Of a DNA stretch of 64,000 bases, positions 11,614 to 22,976 are shown piece by piece. A program made the translations under genes and the position numbers. The first letter of the stretch is position 1, and the number at the start of each line of letters is the position of its first letter. Source of the stretch: Lucinisca nassula (Eukaryota > Mollusca > Bivalvia > Lucinida > Lucinidae). Under the pieces are notes generated by a model. It was not told the DNA's origin. It did not search any database and was given only the letters and a program-made list of their open reading frames with translations. The stretch covers positions 167,119,406 to 167,183,405 of the forward strand of contig OY757011.1 of NCBI GenBank assembly GCA_963580285.1, given 5' to 3'.

Positions 11614-11900
11614 ATGTTTTCTTTAGGATTTGGGCTTAAATTGCCACAACCCTCACCCTTATTCCTTCATGCGGACTGAACAATACTCTTCAGTGCATCT
11701 TCTCTTGATTAGTTATAACCTACTAAATCAAGTAAATTCTGAAATTACAAGGTCTTGACAGCATGAAATAACTGAAATGCTGAAGCAAAGAAAAAAAAAA
11801 CAGAGTCTGACCAGAGACAAAGAATCAGGCACCAGCCAGTGCCATCAAAGAAACTCTAAAAGAGGGAAACAAAGTTGTCAACCCTCATTGGGAAGCAAGG
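11614..11900. other. Unassigned sequence
   Basis: Nothing recognised between two MITE copies. Confidence 0.4.
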
Positions 11901-12113
11901 TCAACCCTTATCTTGCTGAATATTCATTTTAGCCACACCCATTTCTGTCTATCAACCAATCAAATTACATATGGTAATTTATTGCTACAAATTCATAAAC
12001 TGAATGCCAAACAGTGTAGATCCTGATCAGATGGCTTTTCCAGAAGCCATCTGATCTGGATCTACACTGTTTGCAATGATAGGGGTTGTCGCGAACAGCA
12101 GGATAAGAGTTAA
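11901..12113 (+). mobile_element. TTAA hairpin MITE, family A
   Basis: Nearly identical to the copy at 11401: left end TCAACCCTTATCTTGCTG and right end GCAGGATAAGAGTTAA, with central stem GGCTTTTCCAGAAGCC. Left TTAA is changed to TCAA. Confidence 0.9.
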
Positions 12114-13356
12114 CCACCATGCAAGAAGTCTTTCACATTACATTTATTTGCACCCAATCTTTATAAAAATTATGAAAGGATGTGATTTTTTTTTTTCAAA
12201 TTTAAGTACTGAAAGATTTTCCTGAATTTATTTGCTAATGCGCAAACATTAAATGTAAGTTCCGTTAGGTCTGATATAACTTTATGGTGTCTGAGAATGA
12301 GCAGATTGGCATATTTATTTCTCAGTTTTGTCATTTTATAATCCTTATAAATGTCATGTACATGTAATTGCAAGCTTTCAGCCATACTGAAAATTTTATG
12401 GTAAGAGCTGTATTTCAGAGAACTCTGCAACCTTGGAATATAGGTCAGTAGACACTAAATGAGCTTCTTCAAAAGCATTCCATTTTATTCTCCGGATTTC
12501 CAAGTTTAAATAAATAATGAAGAATTCTTTTCAGGTGAAACATTTTATTCCAAATCAACTTTGGTTCAGAACTAAGGGACATTAAGATGATACTTAAAAT
12601 TCTGTTAATCTGGGACATAAATACCGTTTTATTGTCTGATTCCAGGCAAAGAATCCTAACAATGTGTTCATGGAATGTCTTTGATTGTCAGCTTACAGTC
12701 ACTGACACAGTTAACCTTGTTTTCCTTTCTTATTTGATTGCATCAGGGTTGCTATTAAAATGTGTTGTTTTTTTTTTTTTGTTGTTTTTTTTATGTTGTC
12801 ACAGAGATCTGGTATACTCAGATCCAGATACACCTAAACCTCTTTATATAGAGGACCCTCATTATAACGACATTGTTTCCTAACATTTTGCAGTTACATA
12901 AAATTCCTATATTAAGACCACTTGTGGAACTGTTCAAAAGTGGTCTTTAAGACCACTTTTTAACAGTCCCAAAGGTGGTATACCACCAGAGGACACTGCA
13001 TGCAGAAAACACAAAGAACGAATAACAACCTACTAAATAAGCTTATAAAAGCAGAATTAGTCTTACTTAATAGTGGAATTTCACTGTATAAAGAATTTGC
13101 TGCTATAATGAATCCCAAGGAGTAGTATAATAGGTAATAATGGAGCTTTGGCCCTTACTTACTCAAGAAACAAATGTCATAGACATTAGAATATTCACAA
13201 CATTCATTTTTTTGGAATAACAAGTTCAATATTCTTGAATATCTTCTTTAACTACTCCCATCTTAAGCAAAGTATTCATGTTACTGAAATAGTCGTAACA
13301 AGTTCTTTCATTATATCAAATGTCGGGGGTAAAGAGGGAAATCTGTATTTATTGTT
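12114..13356. other. Unassigned sequence with one hairpin
   Basis: No gene recognised. An inverted repeat at about 12920-12977 pairs AAAAGTGGTCTT with AAGACCACTTTT and extends imperfectly through ACTGTT/AACAGT. A poly(T) run lies at about 12768. Frames at 12170-12430 (-) and 12587-12883 (+) have no motif I know. Confidence 0.5.
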
Positions 13357-13654
13357 TGTTTGTTTGTTTTGAGATTAAACGTCCCCGTCAACACTGTAAG
13401 GGTCATTTTGGAGACGTTGCTTCCAATTTTGTGGGACTTTTACCCGACATTGAGATAAAATGACATCTCAATCCTGCCGCCAAATGAAACCAATAGTGTT
13501 TATAAGCACGGACGGGCCGACTCGCAGCAATTTTTCTGGGCAGGCTTAGACCTCCTAATCAGATTACCAGAACTCATGTGCGGTCGGTATCAGCTCTGCA
13601 TGGAAGCATTGTGCAGCAGCCCAATCTATTTCTCCAAGCCTCGATGGGCGGGGG
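13357..13654 (-). mobile_element. SINE-X, full length
   Basis: Begins with inverted TTTG repeats and GAGATTAAACGTCCCCGTC, carries GACGTTGCTTCCAATTTTG and TTTTACCCGACATTGAGA, and ends at CAAGCCTCGATGGGCGGGGG. About 298 bp, like the copies at 14151 and 18512. Confidence 0.9.
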
Positions 13655-14127
13655 TGAAATCTGTATTTATATGTTGTCACAGAGATCTGATATAGTCAGC
13701 TTTTTAATTTTTCAACCAGATACACCTATATAATGTTTAAAAATTGATCCCTCTTGTAGAAAAGGGTAATTTTTCTACATTATATACACCTTTTAGTTTA
13801 GGTATAACATGGTCATTTAACTAACACAGCTTTTGCTTTGACCCCATTATAATCAGCAGTGTTATAGAGGTTGTGGTGTAAACAGTACTGCTCACTTAAG
13901 GGCACCAGCTATCATATAAGTTCATTGAGAAGTGTCAATTGTCTCTTGAGTGTAGGTTGGGAAAATAATCCTAAGCTGAGGTTTATTTCATTTAACCCTT
14001 AAATTCCAGTTTTTTTAAAGCAAACAGTGTAGACCCTGATCAGATGCTGCATCTGATCTGCCAAGCCCAACCCATGATTCCAGACAAGGTTATTGTAGAT
14101 AACCCTCTTATGCCTCACAGCGGATGA
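13655..14127. other. Unassigned sequence with short hairpin-core remnant
   Basis: At about 14022-14061 lies a compact version of the MITE core (CAAACAGTGTAGACCCTGAT then CAGATGCTGCATCTGATC) without recognisable MITE termini. Otherwise nothing is recognised. Confidence 0.5.
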
Positions 14128-14150
14128 GCCTCCGTGGCCTAGTGGATAAG

Positions 14151-14459
14151 TTTGTTTGTTTGATTTGAGGTTTAACGTCGCCGTCAACACTGTAAAGGTC
14201 ATTTTGGAGACGTTGCTTCCAATTTTGTGGGACTTTTACCCGACATATAGATGAAATGACATCTCAAGCCCTGTCTCCCAATGAAACCAACAGGGTTTAT
14301 CAGCATGGACTGTCCGACTTGTGCGTACCGCTTTGCCTGGGCAGGCTTAGATCCTCTAAGCGGTTTACCAGTACTCGTGTGCGGTCGGATTCAGCTCTGC
14401 GTGGAAGCATCATGCAGCCCATTTATTTCTTCAAGCCCCGATGGGCGGGGGCCGAAAAA
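14151..14459 (-). mobile_element. SINE-X, full length, with exact 12-bp target duplication
   Basis: CTAGTGGATAAG at 14139-14150 is repeated exactly at 14460-14471, so both ends of this SINE-X are fixed. This defines the unit as 309 bp: in its own sense it starts near TTTTTCGGCCCCCGCCCATC and ends in a CAAA-type tail. The insertion lies inside the S3 tRNA-like head. Confidence 0.93.
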
Positions 14460-14546
14460 CTAGTGGATAAGAGCACTGACACTTAATCATTAGGTCTCTC
14501 ACCTGGCTCGGATCACATGAGAGTCCTAATGATTAGTCTTTCGGCT

Positions 14547-14646
14547 AGTTTTTCGGCCCCCGCCCATCGGGGCTTGAAGAAATATATGGGCATCATGCAG
14601 CCCATATATTTCTTCAAGCCCCGATGGGCGGAGGCCGAAAAACTAG
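14547..14646. repeat. 47-bp inverted repeat with 8-nt spacer
   Basis: The left arm (14547-14591, starting CTAGTTTTTCGGCC) and right arm (14600-14646, ending GCCGAAAAACTAG) pair with one mismatch around ATCATGCA. Both arms are the head of SINE-X plus the S3 flank. This is an inverted duplication of the neighbouring insertion junction rather than an independent insertion. Confidence 0.85.
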
Positions 14647-14785
14647 TGGATAAGAGCACTGACACTTAATCATTACGTCTCTCACTGTGGTTGGAGCCTG
14701 GCTCGGGTCACTTGAGACACCAAGTTCTGCAATGGAAGCTCAGGTGGTTTTCTCCGGGTACTGAAAAAAATAACTAAATAAACAG

Positions 14786-15492
14786 GGGCTATTTTCTATA
14801 AACCGTTATTCTGACAAGTCAGTGATAGTCATGTGGAATTTAGCACTGAAGAGGTTTTATGCTTAGTAAATTTAGGCTTACTGACAAACAATAACCCCAA
14901 AATTGCAAAAAATACTATTTTTTGTCAATATTGCCCCTTGAAATAAATGCGGAAGTAAGTTAATTTTCAACATGTTTTCTTTGAATCTCCCAAAGTGAAA
15001 TCTTTAATAACATTCTCCACAGCTAAATTGTAATTCCACAGCATGACATGGTAAAGATAAAAGATAGGAAACTGAAAATAAACTTACTGCTTTCTATATT
15101 ATCCAAGCAGAATTAGTTATAACAGTAGAAGCAATAGGTGATAATAGCAAAGTAAATTAAGAAATCTACCCAAGAGACAAACATACTATATCTATATCCT
15201 CAGATCTTTGACTGGAAGGTAGTCCTCCTATGGTTTAATAGTGATGTAATTTCCAGAGTCTATGTTTGGTTTTTCAGATGGTAATGAGATTTTATCTACA
15301 GTTTGTTGTGATTTCTGCTTTATTGCTTGATCACTGACATGAGATAGCTACAGAATTTCTGTCAGTTGCACAAAACTTACCATTTGAAAGGAAATTAATT
15401 AGTTAATGGTATTTTCAGAAGTCTAGACAACACAAATATTTATTTTAGTTTTCGCAATATAATTAAATGACTAATCTAAAATTTATACTAAT
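14786..15492. other. Unassigned sequence
   Basis: No element or gene recognised in this AT-rich stretch. Confidence 0.45.
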
Positions 15493-16400
15493 TATCCTCC
15501 GCCGAAGGCGGAGGGATATAGTTTTGGCGTTGTCCGTCCGTCCGTCCATCCTTCCGTCCGTCCGTCACACTTTGTCCCGAACCGTTTCTCAGCAACTATT
15601 GCATGGAATTAAATATAACTTGAAATAAATATGTATTATTATGCTGTGGTGATGCACGCGCAATTTTTTTTCGGATTGACTTTTTACATCCAGAGTTATG
15701 GCCCCTTGAATGATTGAAATTCTGGATTTTTCGTCGTCTCACTTTGTCCGGAACCGTTTCTCAGCAACTATTGCATGGAATTAAATGAAAATTGAAATAA
15801 ATATGTATTATTATGCTGCAGTGATGCACGCACAATTTTTTTTTGGATTGACTTTTTACATCCTGAGTTATGGCCCCTTAAATGATTGAAATTCTGGATT
15901 TTTTCGTCATCTCACTTTGTCCGGAACTGTTTCTCAGCAACTATTGCATGAAATTAAATGAAACGTGAAATAAATATGTATTATTATGCTGCGGTGATGC
16001 ACGCGCAATTTTTTTCTGGATTGACATTTTACATCCAGAGTTATGGCCCCTTAAATGATCGAAATTCTGGATTTTTCATCGTCTCACTTTGTCCGGAACT
16101 GTTTCTCAGCAACTATTGCATGGAATTAAATGAAACTTGAAATAAATATGTATTATTATGCTGTGGTGATGCACGCACAAATTTTTTTTGGATTGACTTT
16201 TTACACCCAGAGTTATGGCCCCTTAAATGATTAAAATTCTGGATTTTTCGTCGTCTCACTTTGTCTGGAACCGCTTCTCAGCAACTATTGCATGGAATAA
16301 AATGAAACTTGAAATAAATATGTATTATTATGCTGCCGTGATGCACGCGCAATTTTTTTTCTCAATTTTGGCCAGATATATTTTCTTGCCATTCTACACG
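15493..16400 (+). mobile_element. Array element, CCTCCGCC hairpin type, 172-bp units x5
   Basis: Begins with the hairpin CCTCCGCCGAAGGCGGAGG and GATATAGTTTTGG, then a CCGTCCGTCCGTCC tract. CAGCAACTATTGCATG recurs at about 15591, 15763, 15936, 16108 and 16280 (spacing 172-173). Each unit has CTTGAAATAAATATGTATTA and GAGTTATGGCCCCTT. The end is near CGGCAGGGGATATCAATTC, which echoes the start. No coding. Confidence 0.8.
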
Positions 16401-16489
16401 AAAAACCCATTCGGCAGGGGATATCAATTCAACGAATTTGCTTGTTTTCATTGCTTTAATACTGTTCTAAATAGATGATGATTTTCTTT

Positions 16490-16675
16490 TTCTTAGTTGC
16501 TTTTTTACAGTTCAAGATTATTTCACTTATATCGAGCCAATGGTTATTCAGATGTTGGCCAAAACTTCAGTACCAGAGAAAAACCACCTGACATCAGTCC
16601 AAGCGAGACTTGAACCCAAAGCAGGAAAGACCTAATGATTAAGAGTCAGCACTCTTTCTTTTCAACTGAACAGGA
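16490..16675 (-). mobile_element. tRNA-derived SINE family S3
   Basis: Reverse copy: CAAGATTATTTCACTTATAT, then GAGAAAAACCACCTGAC, then the inverted B-box region CGAGACTTGAACCC and GACCTAATGATTAAGAGTC. Matches the family at 36389 and 54530. Confidence 0.7.
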
Positions 16676-16744
16676 GTGCATAATAAAACTATAGCAGGTT
16701 GATGGCACAGCATCCCATATCCCCACACTATGAAATCATGTCAC

Positions 16745-17985
16745 AATAAAGGAACCAAAATACTTTTTTTTTACCTCTGGTGACCCCAAGCACTGTATTC
16801 TACTCTTCATTACCTACAATTTGATAAGCAACATTACTATGTTTCTACAAAATGAATTTCCCCTTGGGTGGAGTTCAGGCCCCTACCTTAGAGGTTAGTC
16901 ACTACAACATTCTGAATATGTTCCTTCAGTCCTCTTCCATAGGGCCAATACCTGTGACAGTTTCAAGATTCTTGCACACCAGACGAGGAAATCCGTGATT
17001 TTACCCTGGGATAGAAATTTTTGTTCTGACCCTGCTGTTCCGACCCCAAATCGAATATAATCGCATGTGTGATAAATGCACTGGTTGATTACAACCTAAT
17101 GCGCGGCGTCGTAATGCGTGACGTCACTAACCCTTCCTGTTGTGTCATCACAAAATGGCGGACGTGGGTAACCGAAGTGACAGCAGCATTAAAAATTCGC
17201 AATAGAAATGGAAGGTATGCAAGAAAAAGAATCCAATATGGGTTTGAGGAGTGGATAGAAAAATCCGTCCCTCGGGATCACTGTCCGGCATCACTCGGCA
17301 AGCCTCGTGATGCCGGACAGTGTCCCTCGGGACGGATTTTTCAATCCACCCCTCACACCCATATAAGATTCTTATATTCTAGCCCAAAAAGCCTAGGAGG
17401 AGTTGTGTAATAATCCAAAAAAGGACCCAAAATCCTACTTTTTGACCTCTGGTTATCTCGAGCCCCGGGCAAAATTTTTGCACCGCTGTATTCCACTCTT
17501 CATTACGTTCGATTTGATATGCATGCAACATGACTATGTTAGTGCAAAAAAGAATTTTGACCCCTGGGGCAAGGCCAGGGGGGTGAGCATCAGAATTCCA
17601 AATACGTTCCTCCAGTCCTCATCCATAGAGCTATTAACTGTGACAGCTCAAAAAGCCTGAGGAGGAGTTGTTTGATAATCGAAAAAAAAATGGACCCCCA
17701 AGTCCTGGTGTTTTTTTTTCTCTGGCAACCCCCAGACATGCCCCCAAGGCAAAATTTTTGCACCAATGTATTCTACTCCTCATTACCTTCGATTTCATAT
17801 GCAACATGACTATGTTTAAACAAAATGAAATTTTGACCCCTCTGGCAGTGTTGGGCCCCAACCCTGCCTGGTGGGGGTCACATCAGAATTCTGAATATTT
17901 TTGTGTACTCCTCAGCCATAGGGCTTTTGCATGTGAAAGTTTTGAGATTCTAGATTAAATGGTCTAGGAGCAGTAGTGGGACATT
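16745..17985 (+). repeat. Tandem array, about 280-bp units x3, interrupted
   Basis: TTCTACTCTTCATTACCT or close variants occur at about 16798, 17489 and 17770. Shared blocks include GCAAAATTTTTGCACC, GACCCCTGGGGCAAGG and AGCCTGAGGAGGAGTTG. The first unit is split by the foldback element at 16975-17395. Confidence 0.75.
16975..17395 (+). mobile_element. Foldback element, long copy
   Basis: The first 250 bases are a reverse-complement match to 30470-30735 (GGAAATCCGTGATTTTACCC, GATAAATGCACTGGTTGATT). At 17228-17382 is a hairpin of about 66-bp arms, including TCACTGTCCGGCATCAC paired with GTGATGCCGGACAGTG. It contains TGACGTCA and AAAATGGCGGAC. The 113-residue open frame across it is not a recognisable protein. 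Confidence 0.75.
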
Positions 17986-17997
17986 ACAGACGGACAT

Positions 17998-18332
17998 CAC
18001 CGGCTCCGATAGCTCAGTTGGCGGAGTGTCCGCTCCGGGGAATGGGAGGTCACGGGTTCAATCCTGGGCCTTGACATACCAAAGTCATTAAGACTGGTAC
18101 TAGCTGCTCCTCGCTTGGCACTCAGATTTATGGGGTAGAGCTAGGACTGGTCGACTCAGTGTCAGGATAATATGACTGGGTGTGGTATTATGTAATGTGT
18201 CTGGAACATGATACTTCAGTGACGCAGTACTATGAAAGTGAGCATTGAGCTCCCTGTCGCAACCAGATACCGTCGTGATATGACTGAATAATTGTTGAAA
18301 ACGACGTTAAACTTGAATTTCACACACACACA
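17998..18332 (+). mobile_element. tRNA-derived SINE family S1 with 13-bp target duplication
   Basis: The head has A box TAGCTCAGTTGG at 18010 and B box GGTTCAATCC at 18055. The body has TAGCTGCTCCTCGCTTGGCA and GACTGGGTGTGGTATTATG, and it ends GACGTTAAACTTGAATTT plus a CA repeat. TACAGACGGACAT occurs at 17985-17997 and again at 18333-18345, fixing both ends. A Pol III transcript is expected from the boxes; activity is unknown. Confidence 0.93.
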
Positions 18333-18511
18333 TACAGACGGACATACAGATGGACATTCTCACTATGGACATTTAGGTGACTGCACCCCCACCCAACAGG
18401 GCTTGGAGAAATAGATTGGGCTGCATTTTGCTTCCAAACAGAGCTGAAACCGACTGCACATGAGTACTGGTAAACTTCTTAGAGGGTCTAAGCCTTCCCA
18501 GGCAAAGAGGT

Positions 18512-18810
18512 TTTGTTTGTTTGATTTGAGGTTTAACGTCCCCGTCAACACTGTAAAGGTCATTTTGGAGACGTTGCTTCCAATTTTGTGGGACTTTTAC
18601 CCGACATTGAGATGAAATGACATCTCAAGCCCTGTCGCCCAATGATACCAATAGGGTTTATAAGCATGGACGGTCCGCCTCGCACTGCGGTTCCTGGACA
18701 GGCTTAGATCCTCTAAGCGGTTTACCAGTACTAGTGTGCGGGCCGGATTCAGCTCTGCGTGGAAGCATCATGCAGCCAATATATTTCTTCAAGCCCCTAT
18801 AGGCGGGGGC
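18512..18810 (-). mobile_element. SINE-X inserted in SINE-X
   Basis: Complete reverse copy from the inverted CAAA tail to CCTATAGGCGGGGG. GGCAAAGAGGT occurs at 18501-18511 and again at 18816-18826, with looser similarity further left, consistent with a target duplication. Confidence 0.88.
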
Positions 18811-18882
18811 TTCCTGGCAAAGAGGTACAAGCCGGTCAGTCGCTACATATAAATTCTAATGGTTTGTTCGGACAGCAGGTCT

Positions 18883-19987
18883 CAGGGCTCTAGAAGTCCG
18901 ATTTTTTACCGGTCCAGACCGTTTTTTGAAAATGAAAACCGATTTTGCTGAAAAATTTTGCTGAAAAATCGGTCCGAAAAAAAAAAAAAACAATAAGCTA
19001 AAATCGAAGTGAAAAAACAGAGAAATTATACCTGGTTAGGTGTCAAACTGTTTATTGTGCCAGTAATATAATCCAAATATCTCTCTCGGGGATGAATTTG
19101 AGTTTGACAGTAAACACGTTTTCGAGATCTCGCCAGGTATCGCAGACTCTCGCGGGACAGTCAGCCAAAACGTGATTAAGCGGTGCGTGATTGTGATATC
19201 AAAGAAGCCTTGATCGTGTTTGATCTAATGGCAATCAAACATAATTTGTTTATTTCAGGCTTGTGTAATCGTAAAATATGTATTTATATTCTTTAAAACT
19301 TGGTTCGGCCATGTAAGATTTTCAATGACTCTCGTTCGGCCATGTATTGGTTCGAGAGTAAAGAAATGTTTTTTCGATTTTTTAACCCGTTCAAAACGTT
19401 TTTTGTAGAAATACGCTCTATTAAAATAAATGACATAAAACAGGTGTATGTGTGTTACGTCCTTGACTGCATTAATGTGTATTGTGTAAATGGAAACCGT
19501 ATGACGTCATTTTCCGACCACGTGGCTGCCATATCGGTCGCCATTTGTAAACAAAGCAATTTGGGCAAAATAAAATGTGTGAAATAAGAGAAATATTTTA
19601 AAGGTTTTAAAAAGGGAAAAAAATATAGTGACCATCGAACTGGTCTCTGACTGCCCCATGTAGGTTGTTTCCCTTTAGTAGTCTTCAGGTTCGGAGTGAC
19701 CCGGATATTGGGAAAATGAAAGTAGATCAAATCTGGTGTAGAAAATGAAAGTAGATGAAATATTAACGATGTGAGCAATAATTGCTGTTTATAATCGAGA
19801 TACTGGTACTCATATCCGTTTACAAGTGTAAGAGGAACATCGGTATGTCATTCTTTGCGCTAATAACAAATTTTAAAATCGCAAATCGCCAATGGCGTTT
19901 ACGGAAATTACCGAAACCGATCGGCAATTTCCGTAATTTTTGGTCACCTTCTGGACCGATTGGGATTTCAAAATTTCTAGAGCCCTG
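18883..19987. mobile_element. hAT-like non-autonomous element with exact 8-bp target duplication
   Basis: GCAGGTCT lies at 18875-18882 and again at 19988-19995. The element starts CAGGGCTCTAGAA and ends TTCTAGAGCCCTG, a 13-bp terminal inverted repeat. CAG-type termini with 8-bp duplications define the hAT superfamily. Subterminal ACCGGTCCAGACC and TTCTGGACCGATTG are also related. The 95-residue frame at 19300-19587 shows no transposase motif, so the 1105-bp element appears non-autonomous. It contains TGACGTCA at about 19503. Confidence 0.88.
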
Positions 19988-20113
19988 GCAGGTCTTGAGA
20001 TGTCATTTCATCTCGAGGTGGGGTACAAGTCATACAAAATTGGGGGCAACTTCTGCAAAATGACCTGAATTGTGTTGATGGGGATGTAAAACCTCACTTC
20101 AAACAAACAAACA

Positions 20114-20635
20114 TTTAGGTAGCTAGGTGTTAGCATATTGACTACATGAGTGGCAATTTCTGTTAAGCAGCAAGTCAAGTAAGAACAAATTTTTGCCACT
20201 TAAATGTCAAATCTACGGAATGGACTCACAAATGCCCACGAAGGCCAATTTTCCAAAGTTTTTGCTCCATAAATGTTGGTTTGTGAGTGCAGATGGACAT
20301 CTGGACGGAAGGGGGATAATACATGATCCCCACTTTTTCTTTGAAAAGCGTGGAGATAATTAAAATTTGAGATTGAGGGGTTTCAGGTGAGTAAGTTTCA
20401 GATATTCAGTTAGAAAATAATTGAGCTTTTAGCGAACAGTTTAAGTCGTTATCAGATGCCGCTTTCATGCCTGCAAAATTTGCATAGTTGGGATGATTTC
20501 TGATTTCCGCTCCAAATATAGACTTCTGGTGCTTGTGTTCTTATCGCTTGAACATGGCAGTTTTTCATTTGTTTTACCTTTTTTGTTGTTTACAATGCAA
20601 ATTGTTTTACACCTAAACATTTGGACCGCAACATT
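20114..20635. other. Unassigned sequence
   Basis: No recognised element or gene. Confidence 0.4.
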
Positions 20636-21200
20636 GTTGAGGTCCAAAGCAGAAACCAACGTAAGTTAAACAACCATGAATGTTGAGGTCCAAAGCATGC
20701 AGAAACCAATGTTACTTAAACAACCATGAATTTTGAGGTCCAAAGCATGCAGAAACCAATGCCAATTAAACAACCATGAATGTTGAGGTCCAAAGAAACC
20801 AATGTCAATTAAACAACCATGAATGTAAACAACCATGAATGTTGAGGTCCAAAGCATGCAGAAACCAATGCCAATTAAACAACCATGAATGTTGAGGTCC
20901 AAAGAAACCAATGTCAATTAAACAACCATGAATGTTGAGGTCCAAAGAAACCAATGCCAATTAAACAACCATGAATGTTGAGGTCCAAAGAAATCAATGT
21001 CAATTAAACAACCATGAATGTTGAGGTCCAAAGAAACCAATGCCAATTAAACAACCATGAATGTTGAGGTCCAAAGCATGCAGAAACCAATGTTAGTTAA
21101 GCAACCATGAATGTTGAGGTTCAAAGCATGCAGAAACCAATGTCAATTAAACAATCATGAATGTTGAGGTCCAAAGCAGGCAGAAACCAATGTTAGTTGA
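20636..21200 (+). repeat. Tandem array, 43- and 50-bp units, about 12 copies
   Basis: Each unit carries AACCATGAATGTTGAGGTCC and AAACCAATG. Units differ by presence or absence of the 7-bp module CATGCAG after GTCCAAAG, and alternate between TGCCAATT and TGTCAATT. The 83-residue minus-strand frame here is a by-product of the repeat. Confidence 0.9.
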
Positions 21201-21455
21201 ACATGTTACAGGTCCTTAGTTTATAAATTAATTGAAAAATGACTGTTTATAGTCATTTTTTTCTTCATAATCTCTCCATTTTGGGAACCATCTTAAAACC
21301 GTGTTATATCCAAAACTGTTATAATGGACTGGTTTAAAGAGGTTTAAAATGGTATTACAATACATATCTTACATATAAGAAAAATATCACACATTTTCAT
21401 TGAAAAAGTAGCCACTCTGGAGACAGGAAAGACAGGGATCTCTTAGACTGTAAAG
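21201..21455. other. Unassigned sequence
   Basis: Nothing recognised besides a short AATGACTG/CAGTCATT-like hairpin at about 21236-21262. Confidence 0.4.
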
Positions 21456-21649
21456 TTAACCCTTGTTCTGCTGAACCCGGATATGTTTTAGCTTTCAAAC
21501 AATGTAGATCCAGATCAGATGGATCAGGATCTTCATTGTTTGTCATTCAGTTTATGAATTTGTTGCAATGATTTGCATCAAGAAATCTGATTGGTTGGTA
21601 ATCAGTGGTGGGTGTGACATATTTAAATATTCAGCAGGTCAAGGGTTAA
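21456..21649 (-). mobile_element. TTAA hairpin MITE, family A
   Basis: TTAA at both ends with CCCTTGTTCTGCTGAACCC on the left and AGCAGGTCAAGGG on the right. The middle is the short hairpin variant CAGATCAGATGGATCAGGATC. Reads like the copies at 39908 and 53339 in this orientation. Confidence 0.85.
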
Positions 21650-22634
21650 ACTGCAGGGGATATTGTGTTATCACCTGAATGTTACAGCTGGTGGGGAACA
21701 CCACTCTGCCAAACATCAAAGGAAAGTACAGAGACTTAATATTAGATTTCCAGATAGCTACTATTTACCATCAATATCTAAGATAGATAGTCACAATTAT
21801 TCAGGTTACCCTGGGCCATTGTTTAAGCTTTCACTTGCCATCTGCTTTGCATATTTTTGTGTTTCGGTAGATTTTAATCTAGCAGATTTTACAAAGCTAT
21901 GTATGATGACAATAAAAATCTGAGATAAGAGTTTATTGCCCAATATTGCATATTGCAATGCATGCCAACCCTAATATGGCAGAAATGAATGATTTGTCTG
22001 GGGCTAGGAGGCATGTTTACCATATGCAGTTTGTTTTGATAAAACATTCTTAAAATATCATCTGATTATTAATATGATATTAATCCATTTTAGACAGGGA
22101 AACCCCAGAACAGGACAATCACAAACGACCAAGCATTGCAAAATTTTGCATCCGGTCGAAACCTTTATTGTTTGCAAAACATTCAGTCATTTTCAAAATA
22201 AGTTTCTAAAAAAGACTCGACCTGACAACCCTAATAGTCAGAATGGACTTCTGCAGTATTTACTGTATATATAGTGAGGAAGGTTCTATACTGTTGAAAA
22301 TGGGTTAATTCTAGAACCTGATAAACTGAAATGCAGACTTTAAATGATAAGGGAATAAAATAGGATTGAACCTAATCCTATTTAGTCACATGCAGATTTA
22401 TATAAATGTTATAAATGATCCCTGACAGACTGAAGCAGGCCAAGGACCTCATGTTTTTTGTTTTAGATACAGGCTTTTTCTCATTTCACTTAAGGGGTCA
22501 TTAGTCGATTGTTTATCAATCGACCCAGAGTTATAAAGCGCAAGTAGCTTTTCATGTGACTATCACTCCAGGTAACAGTTATAAATAGCAAAAATAGTCG
22601 CGCTATTAATTTATTATTATCATGTTAAATAGTC
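21650..22634. other. Unassigned sequence
   Basis: No repeat or gene recognised. Frames at 21663-21923 and 22074-22274 (+) have no known motif. A short hairpin GTCGATTGTTTATCAATCGAC lies at about 22503. Confidence 0.45.
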
Positions 22635-22836
22635 TTAACCCATATCTTGCTGTTCACGACAACCCCCATCTTTGCAAACAGTGTAGATCCAGATCAGATG
22701 GCTTCTGAAATCAGGATCTGCACTGTTTGGCATTCACTTTATGAATTTGTAGCAATAAATTACATCAAGTAATATGCTTGGTTGATAGACAGAAATGGAT
22801 GTGGCTTAAATGAATATTCAGCATGATAAGGGTTAA
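22635..22836 (-). mobile_element. TTAA hairpin MITE, family A
   Basis: TTAACCCATATCTTGCTG at left and GCATGATAAGGGTTAA at right. The core has lost one stem half (CAGATGGCTTCTGAAATCAGG). Confidence 0.85.
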
Positions 22837-22976
22837 GTCTCCGTTTAAGACCATTTTTCAAGCCTACCGTGAGAGACGATCGATCCACCAGTGCTGTCAG
22901 TGCTTTGATTTTACAAGGGAGACAACTTTTAGGAGTTTGCTTTCCTTGTGAACTCAAGTTACACTGACTTAAAGGA

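Larger units (their letters stand above)
14128..14785 (+). mobile_element. tRNA-derived SINE family S3, interrupted by SINE-X
   Basis: Starts CCTCCGTGGCCTAGTGGATA (A-box-like) and, after the insertion, continues with GAGCACTGACACTTAATC, GGTTGGAGCCTGG (B-box-like), CCAAGTTCTGCAATGGAAG and TTTTCTCCGGGTACTGAAA. The same order is seen at 36389. Part of the body occurs twice (14460-14505 and 14643-14687) because of an inverted duplication. Confidence 0.8.
18381..20113 (+). mobile_element. SINE-X split by two later insertions
   Basis: The head lies at about 18381-18511 (CAACAGGGCTTGGAGAAA to CCCAGGCAAAGAGG), the middle at 18811-18882, and the 3' part at 19988-20113 (GTCTTGAGATGTCATTTC to a CAAACAAACAAAC tail). 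Joined conceptually, they follow the order of an intact SINE-X. The gaps hold a reverse SINE-X and a hAT-like element. Confidence 0.85.

Noticed and set aside
12587..12883. 98-codon forward frame
   Set aside because: It includes a long poly(T) giving a run of Phe/Leu; no recognisable domain.
17069..17410. 113-codon forward frame
   Set aside because: It runs through both arms of a foldback hairpin, and the homologous copy at 30 kb does not keep the frame.
19300..19587. hAT transposase remnant
   Set aside because: The 95-codon frame inside the hAT-like element shows no DDE or dimerisation motif; the element is better called non-autonomous.
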